Made by a program: the position numbers and the translations under genes. From Sacculina carcini (lineage: Eukaryota > Arthropoda > Thecostraca > Sacculinidae): a stretch of 64,000 nucleotides of DNA. The notes beneath the pieces are model-generated. The model was not told where the DNA came from and did not search any database. It saw only the letters and a program-made list of their open reading frames with translations. This document shows positions 41,613 through 51,404 of this stretch, one piece after another. The stretch covers positions 1,615,798-1,679,797 of the forward strand of contig OU696578.1 of the NCBI GenBank assembly GCA_916048095.2, read 5' to 3'. Position 1 is the stretch's first letter. Each line of letters begins with the position of its first letter.

Positions 41613-43360
41613 GTGTGTGTGTCAGAGTTGAGTGAGGGTGGATGTTTGCAGCAGTTTCGCTGGGACAGTGGCTGCGGTGGCGCCTCTCACAAAGATCGTT
41701 TGTGGAACAAACATTTACCCACGGACACTGCGGTTAGCTGACTTTCAGTAGAATGTATTCTAATAGTATTCTAATAGTATTCTACTGAATATACGGGCTT
41801 TTTTTCCTGAATTTCTGATGTGCTTTTTTATTTATTTGTTGTGCTTGTTTTTTTATAATAGCTAATCCAAAAATGCGGACTATGCGAAGGCTATTAGCCT
41901 GAACTGTATATAACATGAACTACATGATCTCATAATGTGTCGGTTGGATTTTTCGAGATTTGCATGCATTAATGGATCCTTTTCTATGGCGATTTAAATT
42001 ACGTTTCAAGATTAATTTTAAAATCCTAGCAGGTAATTTAACGCTACGAACGCGTGCGCGCGCAATGCTACTGAAAAAGTGGAACTTTCAACTTGATAGA
42101 TTAGATAGACAACAAGCTTCCTTATATGTTAATTGGTTGACATTTACATTTACGCCGATCTTATATGGAAATTTTGGGATTTTGCTCAATTTCAACATCG
42201 CATTGCACTTGTTATATTATCAATAAGACCACAGCCAATAAACTCCTTGTTCTGTACGAGTCTTGCAGTAACTAATGACAGTGAAATGGTTTCGATGACA
42301 GCGCGATACAATTCGCTACATTCTCGAATAAGTAAGATGTATCGTGTGTTATGTGTTAATGTGTGCAGGTTGTGATGCACCTGTGGTGCGTCTACCTGGA
42401 TTGTCACCTGCCGGCTCGCCCCTCACAGCCAAGCGGCCGCGCGTTCAGCAGCGAACACGTGGTCAATGGCGACTCCAGCGGTTCTGACAGCGGCGGCGCC
42501 GGCGGCGGCAGTGGCGCAGATAGGCTGGTGATAGAAGCCAGTGATGCGAGTCCTCCACACTATTCAGTCATGTGCGGCGAGCGGCGCTACCAAGTGGAAA
42601 AGGTCACCGACACACAAACACAGACACACACATTACATTAAGACATTTATATCGCGCTTTTCACCCGAGGGTCTCAAAAGCGCTCATACACACACACACA
42701 CACACACTCACTCACACACACACACACACACATTTGTTCATGTCTAACTAGGAGATTTATCTCGTTATCATGCATTGTCAGTGTATTGTGAAGTTAATAT
42801 TTGAAATGTGTTTATGTGTGTTGGTTTTGCCAATACATATTTGAACTTATGACAATTTGAACATGTGTGTTTAGTGTGTGTGTGTGTGTGTAAATATTTG
42901 GGGAAAATTGAATAGTTAATTGAGTAGTATGTGTTTGAAGTGTACGTTTTGGAACTATAGTTGTTAGTCGTCCCATATTTTGTCTCTATATTTATTGTCT
43001 TGTATTGCATATTTGTAGTTTACTTCTTTTGCATCTGTCCTGTAAGTTGTATTCCGTGTTCCCAACTGTTATAATCGTTTCGCGCCCGAGCCCTTCGGTG
43101 CGCTATAACAAATACATGTTGATGTTGATGATGATAATTTTCCGGTGATGTATTTCACTCGCTAATTCATATAATATCGACTGATTTTGTGTGTGTGTTT
43201 GTGCTGACAGGGTCGTAACAATGTGTTTCACACGTTGCTTCTCTTTCTGCATTTGATCAGAACGAATTACAACTGCACCTTGGATCAAATCCACCTGGGC
43301 GAGTCGGGTTTGAACTTGTTGTGGGTGATTAATTCTCCGTCCTCTCTCTCCCCGCCCTGA
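34572..43360 (+). CDS. TMEM209: TMEM209-like nuclear-envelope protein, 10 exons
   Basis: Exons 34572-34617, 35112-35371, 36236-36329, 38219-38415, 38959-39138, 39971-40064, 40843-40968, 41626-41732, 42369-42602, 43211-43360; all phases agree (495 residues). The C-terminal half is clearly TMEM209: WLSKTVFERLANEIDAIND, HQQYLVRRIRELSEGGC, FRWDSG, LWNKHLPTDTAVVMHLWCVY, PPHYSV, GRNNVFHTLLLFLHLIRT, LGESGLNLLW. The N-terminal half is Ser/Pro-rich and weakly conserved, as in the family. The first exon encodes only MLKRLSFGLLSGEFP, so the two membrane segments that begin animal TMEM209 are absent or lie in an exon I did not find. Human TMEM209 is 561 residues. AATAAA at 43433 follows the stop by 73 bases. 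Confidence 0.85.
35040..35110 (+). repeat. (TG)n tract before TMEM209 exon 2
   Basis: TG-rich run ending in the exon 2 acceptor. Confidence 0.85.
35112..35371 (+). CDS. TMEM209: TMEM209 exon 2, Ser/Pro-rich
   Basis: The acceptor is GTGTGTTGAAG|AC after (TG)n. The chosen frame is rich in Ser, Pro and Thr (SSASCLSPLSWVAPLSPSVA) and is the only one that joins exons 1 and 3 in phase. The donor is ACG|GTGTGT. Confidence 0.65.
36236..36329 (+). CDS. TMEM209: TMEM209 exon 3
   Basis: The acceptor is GCTCGCTAG|ATG. Encodes MSPLEVSRGRFMSGADTSFN then MTTQTEHNQTP. The donor is CCG|GTGAGC, phase 1. Confidence 0.65.
36380..38158. repeat. ~1.8-kb satellite, 20-bp unit, ~89 copies
   Basis: Consensus AATGTTCAATGATTAAGTTC. 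The register is held at 20 bp for nearly the whole array, with a slip near 38030. Variants include AATATTCATTG..., GATAAAG and GATTAAGTAC/TTTTTTCAAT. The block with the TTTTTTCAAT variant recurs near 37015, 37115, 37295 and 37595, which shows higher-order duplication. Located in TMEM209 intron 3. Confidence 0.95.
38219..38415 (+). CDS. TMEM209: TMEM209 exon 4, Ser-rich
   Basis: The acceptor is TGAAACAG|CT and the phase fits. Ser/Thr-rich frame (ATLSSPERHNVSVTSPGQSR). The donor is CAG|GTGCAC. A 23-bp hairpin starts 17 bases after the donor. Confidence 0.65.
38433..38482. other. Perfect hairpin, 23-bp arms, next to a splice donor
   Basis: Left arm 38433-38455 (TGTGAGAATG...CGTCTC) and right arm 38460-38482 are exact complements around ACAG. 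It begins 17 bases after the donor of TMEM209 exon 4. Confidence 0.9.
38765..38865 (+). repeat. LINE-like 3' end with (ATA)n tail
   Basis: GGGCCACCACAGGGTGGTAA, then CCATGCTACTGGACTTGCCT and (ATA)n. A close copy lies at 52613-52703. Both are short 3' ends of one family in the same orientation. Confidence 0.6.
38959..39138 (+). CDS. TMEM209: TMEM209 exon 5
   Basis: The acceptor GCGTGTAG follows (TG)n. Ends with DATSLCAWRQLDIDRRLLFQ then WTQNLRV, aligned with the RQLLDHMDSWTAKFRN region of the family. The donor is GTG|GTGCGT. Confidence 0.82.
39270..39440. repeat. AT-rich repeat of TAATCTACTGTATA type
   Basis: Imperfect direct and inverted copies of TATAATCTACTGTATA, able to fold. TMEM209 intron 5. 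Confidence 0.65.
39917..39966 (+). repeat. (TG)n tract before TMEM209 exon 6
   Basis: TG run directly at the acceptor. Confidence 0.85.
39971..40064 (+). CDS. TMEM209: TMEM209 exon 6
   Basis: The acceptor is (TG)nATCAG. Encodes WLSKTVFERLANEIDAINDS and ADVQI (family LQIGE). The donor is ATCG|GTACGA, phase 1. Confidence 0.9.
40130..40380 (+). repeat. (CA)n tract after TMEM209 exon 6
   Basis: About 250 bases of CA with AAACAC and ATACAC variants, starting about 65 bases after the donor. A (TG)n acceptor tract ends the same intron at 40826-40840. Confidence 0.9.
40843..40968 (+). CDS. TMEM209: TMEM209 exon 7
   Basis: The acceptor is (TG)nTTAG. Encodes EVGMERLRKTAELGGVASRL and LPFLSLSSHQQYLVRRIR. 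The donor is CGAG|GTGCTC, followed at once by CT/CA repeats. Confidence 0.9.
40976..41175 (+). repeat. CT/CA microsatellite after TMEM209 exon 7
   Basis: Mixed (CT)n and (CA)n runs beginning about ten bases after the donor; (TG)n at 41573-41622 ends the intron. Confidence 0.88.
41571..41622 (+). repeat. (TG)n tract before TMEM209 exon 8
   Basis: About 50 bases of TG ending at the acceptor. Confidence 0.88.
41626..41732 (+). CDS. TMEM209: TMEM209 exon 8
   Basis: The acceptor is (TG)nTCAG. Encodes ELSEGGCLQQFRWDSGC and DRLWNKHLPTDTA. The donor is GCG|GTTAGC. Confidence 0.92.
42369..42602 (+). CDS. TMEM209: TMEM209 exon 9
   Basis: The acceptor is ATGTGTGCAG|GTT. Encodes VVMHLWCVYLDCHLPARPSQ, a Gly/Ser insert, then ASPPHYSVMCGERRYQVEK. 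The donor is AAG|GTCACC, followed by (CA)n. Confidence 0.92.
42628..42735 (-). repeat. LINE/SINE 3' tail and (CA)n
   Basis: Minus strand: GAGCGCTTTTGAGACC, then GCGCGATATAAATGTC and ATTAATGTAATG-type end; a related tail is at 48215-48273. Both adjoin (CA)n runs. Located just after TMEM209 exon 9. Confidence 0.5.
43085..43140 (+). repeat. LINE 3' tail with (GATGTT)n
   Basis: GGTGCGCTATAACAAATACA followed by TGTTGATGTTGATGATGA; same kind of end as 4554-4590. Confidence 0.5.
43211..43360 (+). CDS. TMEM209: TMEM209 exon 10: C-terminus
   Basis: The acceptor is GTGCTGACAG|GGT after (TG)n. Encodes GRNNVFHTLLLFLHLIRTNY and IHLGESGLNLLW; stop TGA at 43358-43360. Confidence 0.92.
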   Translation, partial: GRNNVFHTLLLFLHLIRTNYNCTLDQIHLGESGLNLLWVINSPSSLSPP

Positions 43361-43432
43361 CTCAGCTCACACGCTCTGCCAAACGGCTCGACTGTTATGC
43401 GGGTTTAAGCTCAATTGGCTGCGATTTCACTG

Positions 43433-43438
43433 AATAAA
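43433..43438 (+). terminator. Poly(A) signal AATAAA for TMEM209
   Basis: AATAAA 73 bases after the TMEM209 stop codon on the coding strand, followed by a T-rich stretch. Confidence 0.6.
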
Positions 43439-43516
43439 CGACACTCATGTGTCTCCTGGTTTTATTTTCGAGTTTATCGAGATTCAAAATTGTTGATAAT
43501 GCCTGACGTTTTATTG

Positions 43517-43547
<31 letters not shown>

Positions 43548-44592
43548 GACGTATAAATTTATATATACTTGCAGATACACAAACGCAAATGCAACCACAC
43601 ACGAACACAGACACACACACTGATCTGCTAAAACAACCACACGTCATACAGAACCACAACAAAGTGAGAATTTCGCCAAAGCCTCGATATAATAATTGTA
43701 TATAAAAATAAAGTAATAAATATGAAATTTGCAAGCCATTTCATACTTCATGCTCGTATAAACAACATGATGGATAAATTAACACACAGGCGCAATAAAA
43801 ACACGCTTTTTCAATATTGCACAAAAGAAAAGCATTCCAAATATACAAGAACATACAGGCGTACACAGAGATACACTTCACGTTTGAGAGTATACACACG
43901 CTGAATCCAAGCAGACGCACACAAACACATCACAAATAAATAGACACACACACATACACATCACAAATAAATACGCACACACACACACACATAAATCACA
44001 CATACATGCATTACACACACACACATACACACACATCACAAAGACACACACACACACACATCACAAAGACACACACACACACATATCACAAAGACACACA
44101 CACTTACTTACACACACATCACAAAGATACACACATACACATATCACAAAGACACACACACACACCACAAATATATATATATATATATACACACACACAT
44201 CACAAAGATACACACACACATCACAAAGACACACACACATACACACATCACAAAGATACACACATACACACATATCACAAAGACACACACACACATCATA
44301 AAGATGACACACACACACACACACACATCACAAAGACACACACACGCACACACACATCACAAATATATACACACACATCACAAATATATATACACACACA
44401 TATATCACAAAGATACACACACATCACAATGACACACCCACACACACACACACACATATATAACAAAGATACACACACATCACAAATATATACACACACA
44501 CACACACATATATCACAAAGATACACACACATCACAATGACACACACACACACACACGTAGATACAGAAGGCGGGCTGGTTGGCCGCATGGA
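43439..44592. repeat. Intergenic CA-rich DNA with minisatellite
   Basis: Between the tail-to-tail TMEM209 and SNX4 genes. From about 43937 to 44557 it is a minisatellite of units like ACACATCACAAAGACACACA (20-26 bp), with short AT runs. No gene seen. Confidence 0.8.
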
Positions 44593-44661
44593 TCAAGAAG
44601 GCTGGTTCTTGTGCTGGTCCACTTGTATGCACTGACGAATGTTGTTCCACAATTGAACTCC
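44593..44661 (-). CDS. SNX4: SNX4 exon 9: C-terminus
   Basis: The acceptor is GTATTTCAG|GGA. Encodes GVQLWNNIRQCIQVDQHKNQ then PS and the stop. Confidence 0.92.
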   Translation of the reverse strand, partial: GVQLWNNIRQCIQVDQHKNQPS

Positions 44662-47431
44662 CTGAAATACACACGACATCATAGCCAGTGACGCAACACA
44701 GAGTTAATATGTGGGCGCTCTGCCCATGATATTTCGCTGAAATAGTGGGTTAAAGGTTAAGGGCTGCTCAAGTGACAGCTGCTACACGGGAAGAAGCCGA
44801 AGCTTATGAACACACACAGGTGTGTCCCGTGCAGCTCGCTGTCACCGCAGAACCGACCCTCTCCACGCTATGGCGCCACAAGAACGGAAGACGTATTAGA
44901 GAGGACCACCTCCCCATAATGCATGACACAACACATGACTGATATCTGGTACCATCATTTACTGCTGGGTGAACAGGGGCTGTTGGATTATAGAATTCAA
45001 TTTGTAAGGCGGGCGTGTTATCACTACACCACGCAGTTCAACATGATCGCGTGACATTATGACCTGAACGACTGCGTGATTGCATAATTGCTTATTGCTT
45101 GTCGGATAATACAAAATGAGTGCACCTTTTTAGCGGCGGTGATTTGTAGTTGAACGAATGCAGACATCAAATGTTCAAGATCGGCCGTCTGTCGGCGCTG
45201 AAATGACTCCACGTCACTCAGTGCCTTCTCCACAAATTCACTGACACACACACACACACAAATGTATATGCATTTTATATGTCTTTATAGCGGTCACTGA
45301 GTCGCAGGGATTATGTAACTTGTTGAGTATTGTGTGTGAGATGTTTCGACGTCATGCTTCACCGACCAGTGTCTACGTTGTGATCAGGTGCATAAGAGAG
45401 CTAGGTGGTTGGGTGCTAGGTGCTAGGTGCTAGAGCTAGGTGGTTGGGTGCTAGAGCTAGGTGAGAGCGAGAGAGTGGTTGGGTGCGAGAGCTAGGTGGT
45501 TGGGTGCTAGGATGATCAGGATTTATGTATTTCACTATGTTCGTTCTTGTTTGAATTTTATTGATACGTTTCACCCGTTATGTTGAAATGGTAAAATGTG
45601 GGGAAATAAGTGGTAGTGAATACTACAAGCATGGTTGATTATATGTATACACTTGTGTAAATGTGAAAATAAACACCATTTAATTAGGAATTTTATGAGA
45701 CGGGCGTGCTGCCACTACACCACGCAGTTCCAACAGTGTATCTTGTATCTCTGCGTGTGCTGGTTTGTAGGCAGCAATTTCTCGAGTGGCGGAGCTAGTA
45801 GGGGAGCTAGTGGGGGAGCAGGAGCGATGGCAGGAAGGAAATTCACACAATTCACGTGGACAACACGATATTGATATATTCACCGGCTTCAAGTCAGCAA
45901 ATGAGGCGTGTGATCTATACCTTTTACAATTTGTCCCAACTGAAATCAAAATTGTCCCAACTGAAATCAAAATTGTCCCAGCTATAGTATAGTATAGTAT
46001 TGTAGTACATACCATAGCACATAATTGTATAGTACATAAGTAAGTAGTACATATCTATGTTTTTCGACTAATGCTAAATTTTTCATGTGAAATACAACAA
46101 AATGTACTGATAACAATTAAGTTTGATATTAAATGTAAAATCAATAACATACATTTTTGTTCTAGTTGGGACAATTTTGATTTCAGATGGGACAATTTTG
46201 ATTTCAGTTGGGACAATTTTGATTTCAGTTGGAACAATTTTGATTTCAGTTGGGACAACTTTGATTTCAGTTGGGACAAATGAAATTGTAAAAGGTATAG
46301 ACTGAGTGAGTACAGGAGGATGTTGTCCTGCTCTCTTTCTCTCTCTCTCTCTCTCTCTCAAACACACTGATATATACTGATATACTGTTGAATAACACAC
46401 ACAAACACACATCAATGTGTGTGTGTATGAATGTGTCATTGTGTCAATATGCCAGTGTATCATTGTCAGTATGAGCGTGTCAATGTGTCAGTATATCATT
46501 GTGTCAATGTGTCATTGTGTCAGTATATCATTGTGCCAATGTGTCAGTATATCATTGTCAATGTGTCAATATATCAATGTGTCAATGTGTCAGTATATCA
46601 TTGTGTCAATGTGTCATTGTGTCAGTATATCATTGTGCCAATGTGTCAGTATATCATTGTCAATGTGTCAATATATCAATGTGTCATTGTCTCAATATGT
46701 CAGTACATCATAGTGTCAATATGTCAGTATATCATTGCCATTGTGTCAGTATATCAGTGTGTAATTGTGTCAATATATCAATGTGTCAATATGTCAGTAT
46801 ATCAGTGTGTCAATTTGCCAGTGTGTCAATTTGCCAGTGTGTCAATGCGTTATTGTATAAATGTGTCAGCATATCAGTATGTCAATATGTCAGTATATCA
46901 GTGTGTCAATATGTCAGTATATCAGTGTGTCAGTCTGTTATTGTATAAATGTGTCAGTATATCAGTGTGTCAGTCTGTTATTGTATAAATGTGTCAGTAT
47001 ATCAGTGTGTCAATGTGTCAGTATATCATTGTGTCGGCATGTTACAGAGTTTGTGTGTGAGTGAGAGAGAGAGTGTGTGTGAGAGAGACTTACTTGAGCA
47101 TCACCATGTGTTTGCTGATACTCAGCTGTGTGGTCGCTATTTGTTCGTCAATATCAGCCACGCGCATCTCACGCAACTCCTCCGTATCAACACTGCCTCC
47201 CCACCATCGCCACATGACACTCTGCTTACCTAACACAAACACACACACACAAATGATACAGATACACACACACATATACACATGATACACACACACACAC
47301 ACATACACATGATACACACACGCACACATGATACAGACACACACACACACATACACATGATACACACACACACACATGATACAGATACACACACATAATA
47401 CAGACAGACACATACGCATACACATGGTACA

Positions 47432-47495
<64 letters not shown>

Positions 47496-49019
47496 TTCAG
47501 ATACACACATGATACAGATACACACACACACATATGATACAGACACACATATACATACATGATACAGACACACACATACATAATACAGACACACACACAT
47601 ATATATATATACATGATACAGATACACACACATAATACAGACACACACATACACATACACATGATACAGACACACAAATACACATACACATGACACAGAC
47701 ACACACACACACACACACATATGATACAGACACACACACATGATACAGACACACACACATAAATGTGTCAGACACACACATACATTTATATTGAATTTGT
47801 ATATAAAACAGTTTATTGAATACAATGGGACACACACACACACACTATATAGACATACGGGAATATATTGCACATTTTTGGAAATTACACAGAACAGAAC
47901 AGTATACAGAACAGACAAAAATGTATATACAGCCCCCAACAGATACAAACAGGCACACAAATACTTGTTACTGTTATTTCCATTAATATATACACTCACA
48001 CATACATACACACAAACACTCAAGCACACACACACACACACACTCAAACACACATACTTACACATATATACACAAACACTAAGCACACTCACACACATAT
48101 TTACACACATACACACAACCACAAACAAAACACACACACACACACACTTACATATACACAAACACTCAATCACACTGACACACACACACACACACTCAAA
48201 CCCACATACACATTACATTACATTATGGAACAATTTATATAGCGCCCTACACCTAGAAGGTCTCTAAGGCGCTGCACACACACACACACACACTCATACA
48301 AATATCAAAGGGGACATGGTATGAAATTGAAAAAAACAAGATGCCGACAGAAGATCAAACAGGACAGTTTTCCTTATAGGAGCGTAGAAAAGTGGAATAG
48401 TTTAGACAGTGAAACAGTAAAAGCGAGAACAATTCAATCGTTCAAGGAGAAACTAGATAAATCATTGGATTTGGAGACGGGACAGCTCGAGCGCAAGCTC
48501 ATATCCCGTAATGCACAAATAGGTGAGCACATACACACAAACGCATACATTCACAAGGTAAAAGATGGAGAGAGCGGGAGAGCACAGAGAGAGCAAACAC
48601 ACACACACACACACACATGCAAGCCGATGTACCTTGCAGTGCATCTTGTCGGCGCTGCGACAAAGTTTCCAGCGACCGCTGCAGTTTTTCCAGCTGATAC
48701 TGACGCAGTGTGTAGTTGTGACACACACGCTGCACGGACACGGCGTAGTGCTGGTACTCGCGCAGTCGCTCCATGTATACCTGATACACCGCACCAGTAC
48801 CAGCATGCATTGATACCACAGTCACACTACATCGCCATATTGTGTGTCTGTGTGTCTGTGTGTCTGTGTGCGAGTGTGTGTGTGCGAGTGTGTTTGTGTC
48901 AGTGTGTGTGACAGTGAGTGTGTGTGTGTGGCAGTGTGGCAGTGAGTGAGTGTGAGTGTATGTGTGTGAGTGTGCGTGTTTGAGTGTGTGTATGTGTGTG
49001 TGAGTGTGTGTGTGTGTGA

Positions 49020-49078
<59 letters not shown>

Positions 49079-51347
49079 TGTGTGTGTGTAATGTGTGTGA
49101 GTGTGTTTGTGTGAGTGTGCGTGTATAGTTCATAGTTGATGGTTGTGTGTTTTCGTGTGTATATATGTGTGTGTGTGTGTGTGTGTGTATATGTATGTGT
49201 ATGCATTCACCTGTTCTTGTTCGGCATACGGCTGAATACTGACGGACAGCGCGTCCATATAGTGTCCGGCAGTTTGTAGACAATCGCCAATCACAGGCTC
49301 CCTAGCCGCCCATTCGCTCAGCACTCGACCATAATGACTGTGCTGTGCGTGCCGCTGCACTAGCGCCTCCAGCACCCGACCGCCACTGCGCACCAGCTGC
49401 GCCACGTTGGTCTAATAGCGCCAAAAATGCCGCAAAACACGCATACACGAACATTAAAAAATTTAGAATGATATAAAATCCATTTAACAATTTATCATTT
49501 TAGTCCGTTTAAAATATAAAATTGAACATTTGATTCATTTAGTTCCGCTCCTTTCAGAGAAGCTTGCAGAACTAAAGATTTATATTATATAAACATAATA
49601 AATCAAAGGTAGAGCCCATTTTTGCCACGGTCGTAATGAATTGGAGCAATAATACTTAAATGTTGTAAATGCGCTCGTCCAAGACTTATAACTCGTAAAA
49701 TTAATGTCTTGCGCAATTCTTAATTGCCATATGTGGATTTATTTGGTAAATATATTATTTTGAGCTGAATATAAGCGCGCGTATAAAAATAAACAAATTC
49801 TGGTCTTTATCCTATTTGCTATCGAAAATGACACATTCAACGTTGATTTACTTAATGTTTCCTATATATTTAATATAGTTTTCTACTTGAATTTCATACG
49901 AATTTCACAAAACAATCGATAATATTAATAATTTTACCATTTTTTGTTTATTGATAACAATTTGTTTTTGATTTTGTTTTTGTTGTTGTTACCAAGATTT
50001 GTTTGTTGAAATATAAAGAACAGAATTAGAACGAATTGTACGGATTGAATTCAAGCAGATTTCTATCAAACAACTCACCTCCATGTCTTTGGCATAGCTG
50101 AGAATCTCATCAAACCGCTTATCTCCGTCTCTCACACGCATGCTAGCGTTCCACGAGACCAAATGGTGTTCCAACTTCTGAAAATAACCTGCACACACAC
50201 ACACACACACGTTTGATTGGACGTAACTCTATTTTTCAAATATATGAACACGCTTGTAACACTAGAAACAATAATTTGAACTTGTCTTTACCGAAGTTTA
50301 GGACCACACTGTATAAAATGAGTGTGGTGAGTTACGGACCGGAATTGTTCAACTGCTTGCCTACTGAAATAAATGCTCTACTAAACTGTAGCAACACGCA
50401 TAGGTTCAAGAATATGATACGAAAACATTTTCTTGATAACCAATATTAATTATGTTCATGCTAAATACAATTGCTCTCATAGTCGTGTTCGTTTATGCTA
50501 TCTACACAAGTGTGTGTATGTCGACATGTTCTTATGTTCTGTTTGATAGCCTTGACCTTTGGTCTCGGTGAATTCACACTGTGCGATTGTGTCCTGCGAT
50601 CTGTGACTATGTCTTTAATTGTTGTTGTTAAGGGATTTATGTCTTGTGTTGCTGATGGTTGTATGTCTTGTTGTTGTATTGTTGTCATGTTGTATTTGTT
50701 TATATTATAAGTTCTCAATTTTAATTAGTTAATTAAGGTTTTTTGCTAAGTTTTTTTTTGCATAGCGTTTTTTTCTTTGTCTGTTGAGAAGCCAATAATT
50801 GGCTTGACAGACTATGCTATTGTACATTATTAATATTGCTTTTCTTGTGCTTGTTGTGGCAATACATTACTATTACTATTACACACGTATATATATTCAA
50901 ATGTCTAAGCGAAAAAGAACACATTGAACACGAAAATTGATTAAAATCAGCAATATCTATACGAGGAAATAACATAAAATAGGGTAAAAAGATTCAGAAT
51001 CGAATTAAAAGAAAAATAGAGACAAACAGTTGTCTGCACAATCACAGTACAGAACAGTACAGTCACTGTACAGTTGTCGAAACAGAAGCGGCAATGATTG
51101 GAACAGAATTACAGTGCATACATTATCAACCAAATCACAGTGGAAAATATTTAATTGAAATTATGATAACTTCTGAAGCCGAAACCAATATGGTTTTGGA
51201 CTCATGTCTCAAAACATGTAGACTGTGTCGTACCTGTGGAAGATACGATATTTCTCCACTCATTGTTATCCTGAACAAATCGTAAAAACAGTGAATCATG
51301 TGACAATGTTTCGTGACGTAGTATTCGAGTGAGAAACACCTGCCGTT

Positions 51348-51404
<57 letters not shown>

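Noticed and set aside
41960-42375. Frames resembling a membrane protein before TMEM209 exon 9
   Set aside because: No family recognised, no phase-compatible splice sites; left as intron.
44006-44635. 209-residue His/Thr-rich frame
   Set aside because: CA minisatellite; its end also overlaps the last SNX4 exon on the other strand.
46417-47064. Frames such as VSVYHCVNVSLCQYIIV
   Set aside because: Translation of the TGTCAGTATATCATTG minisatellite, not a gene.
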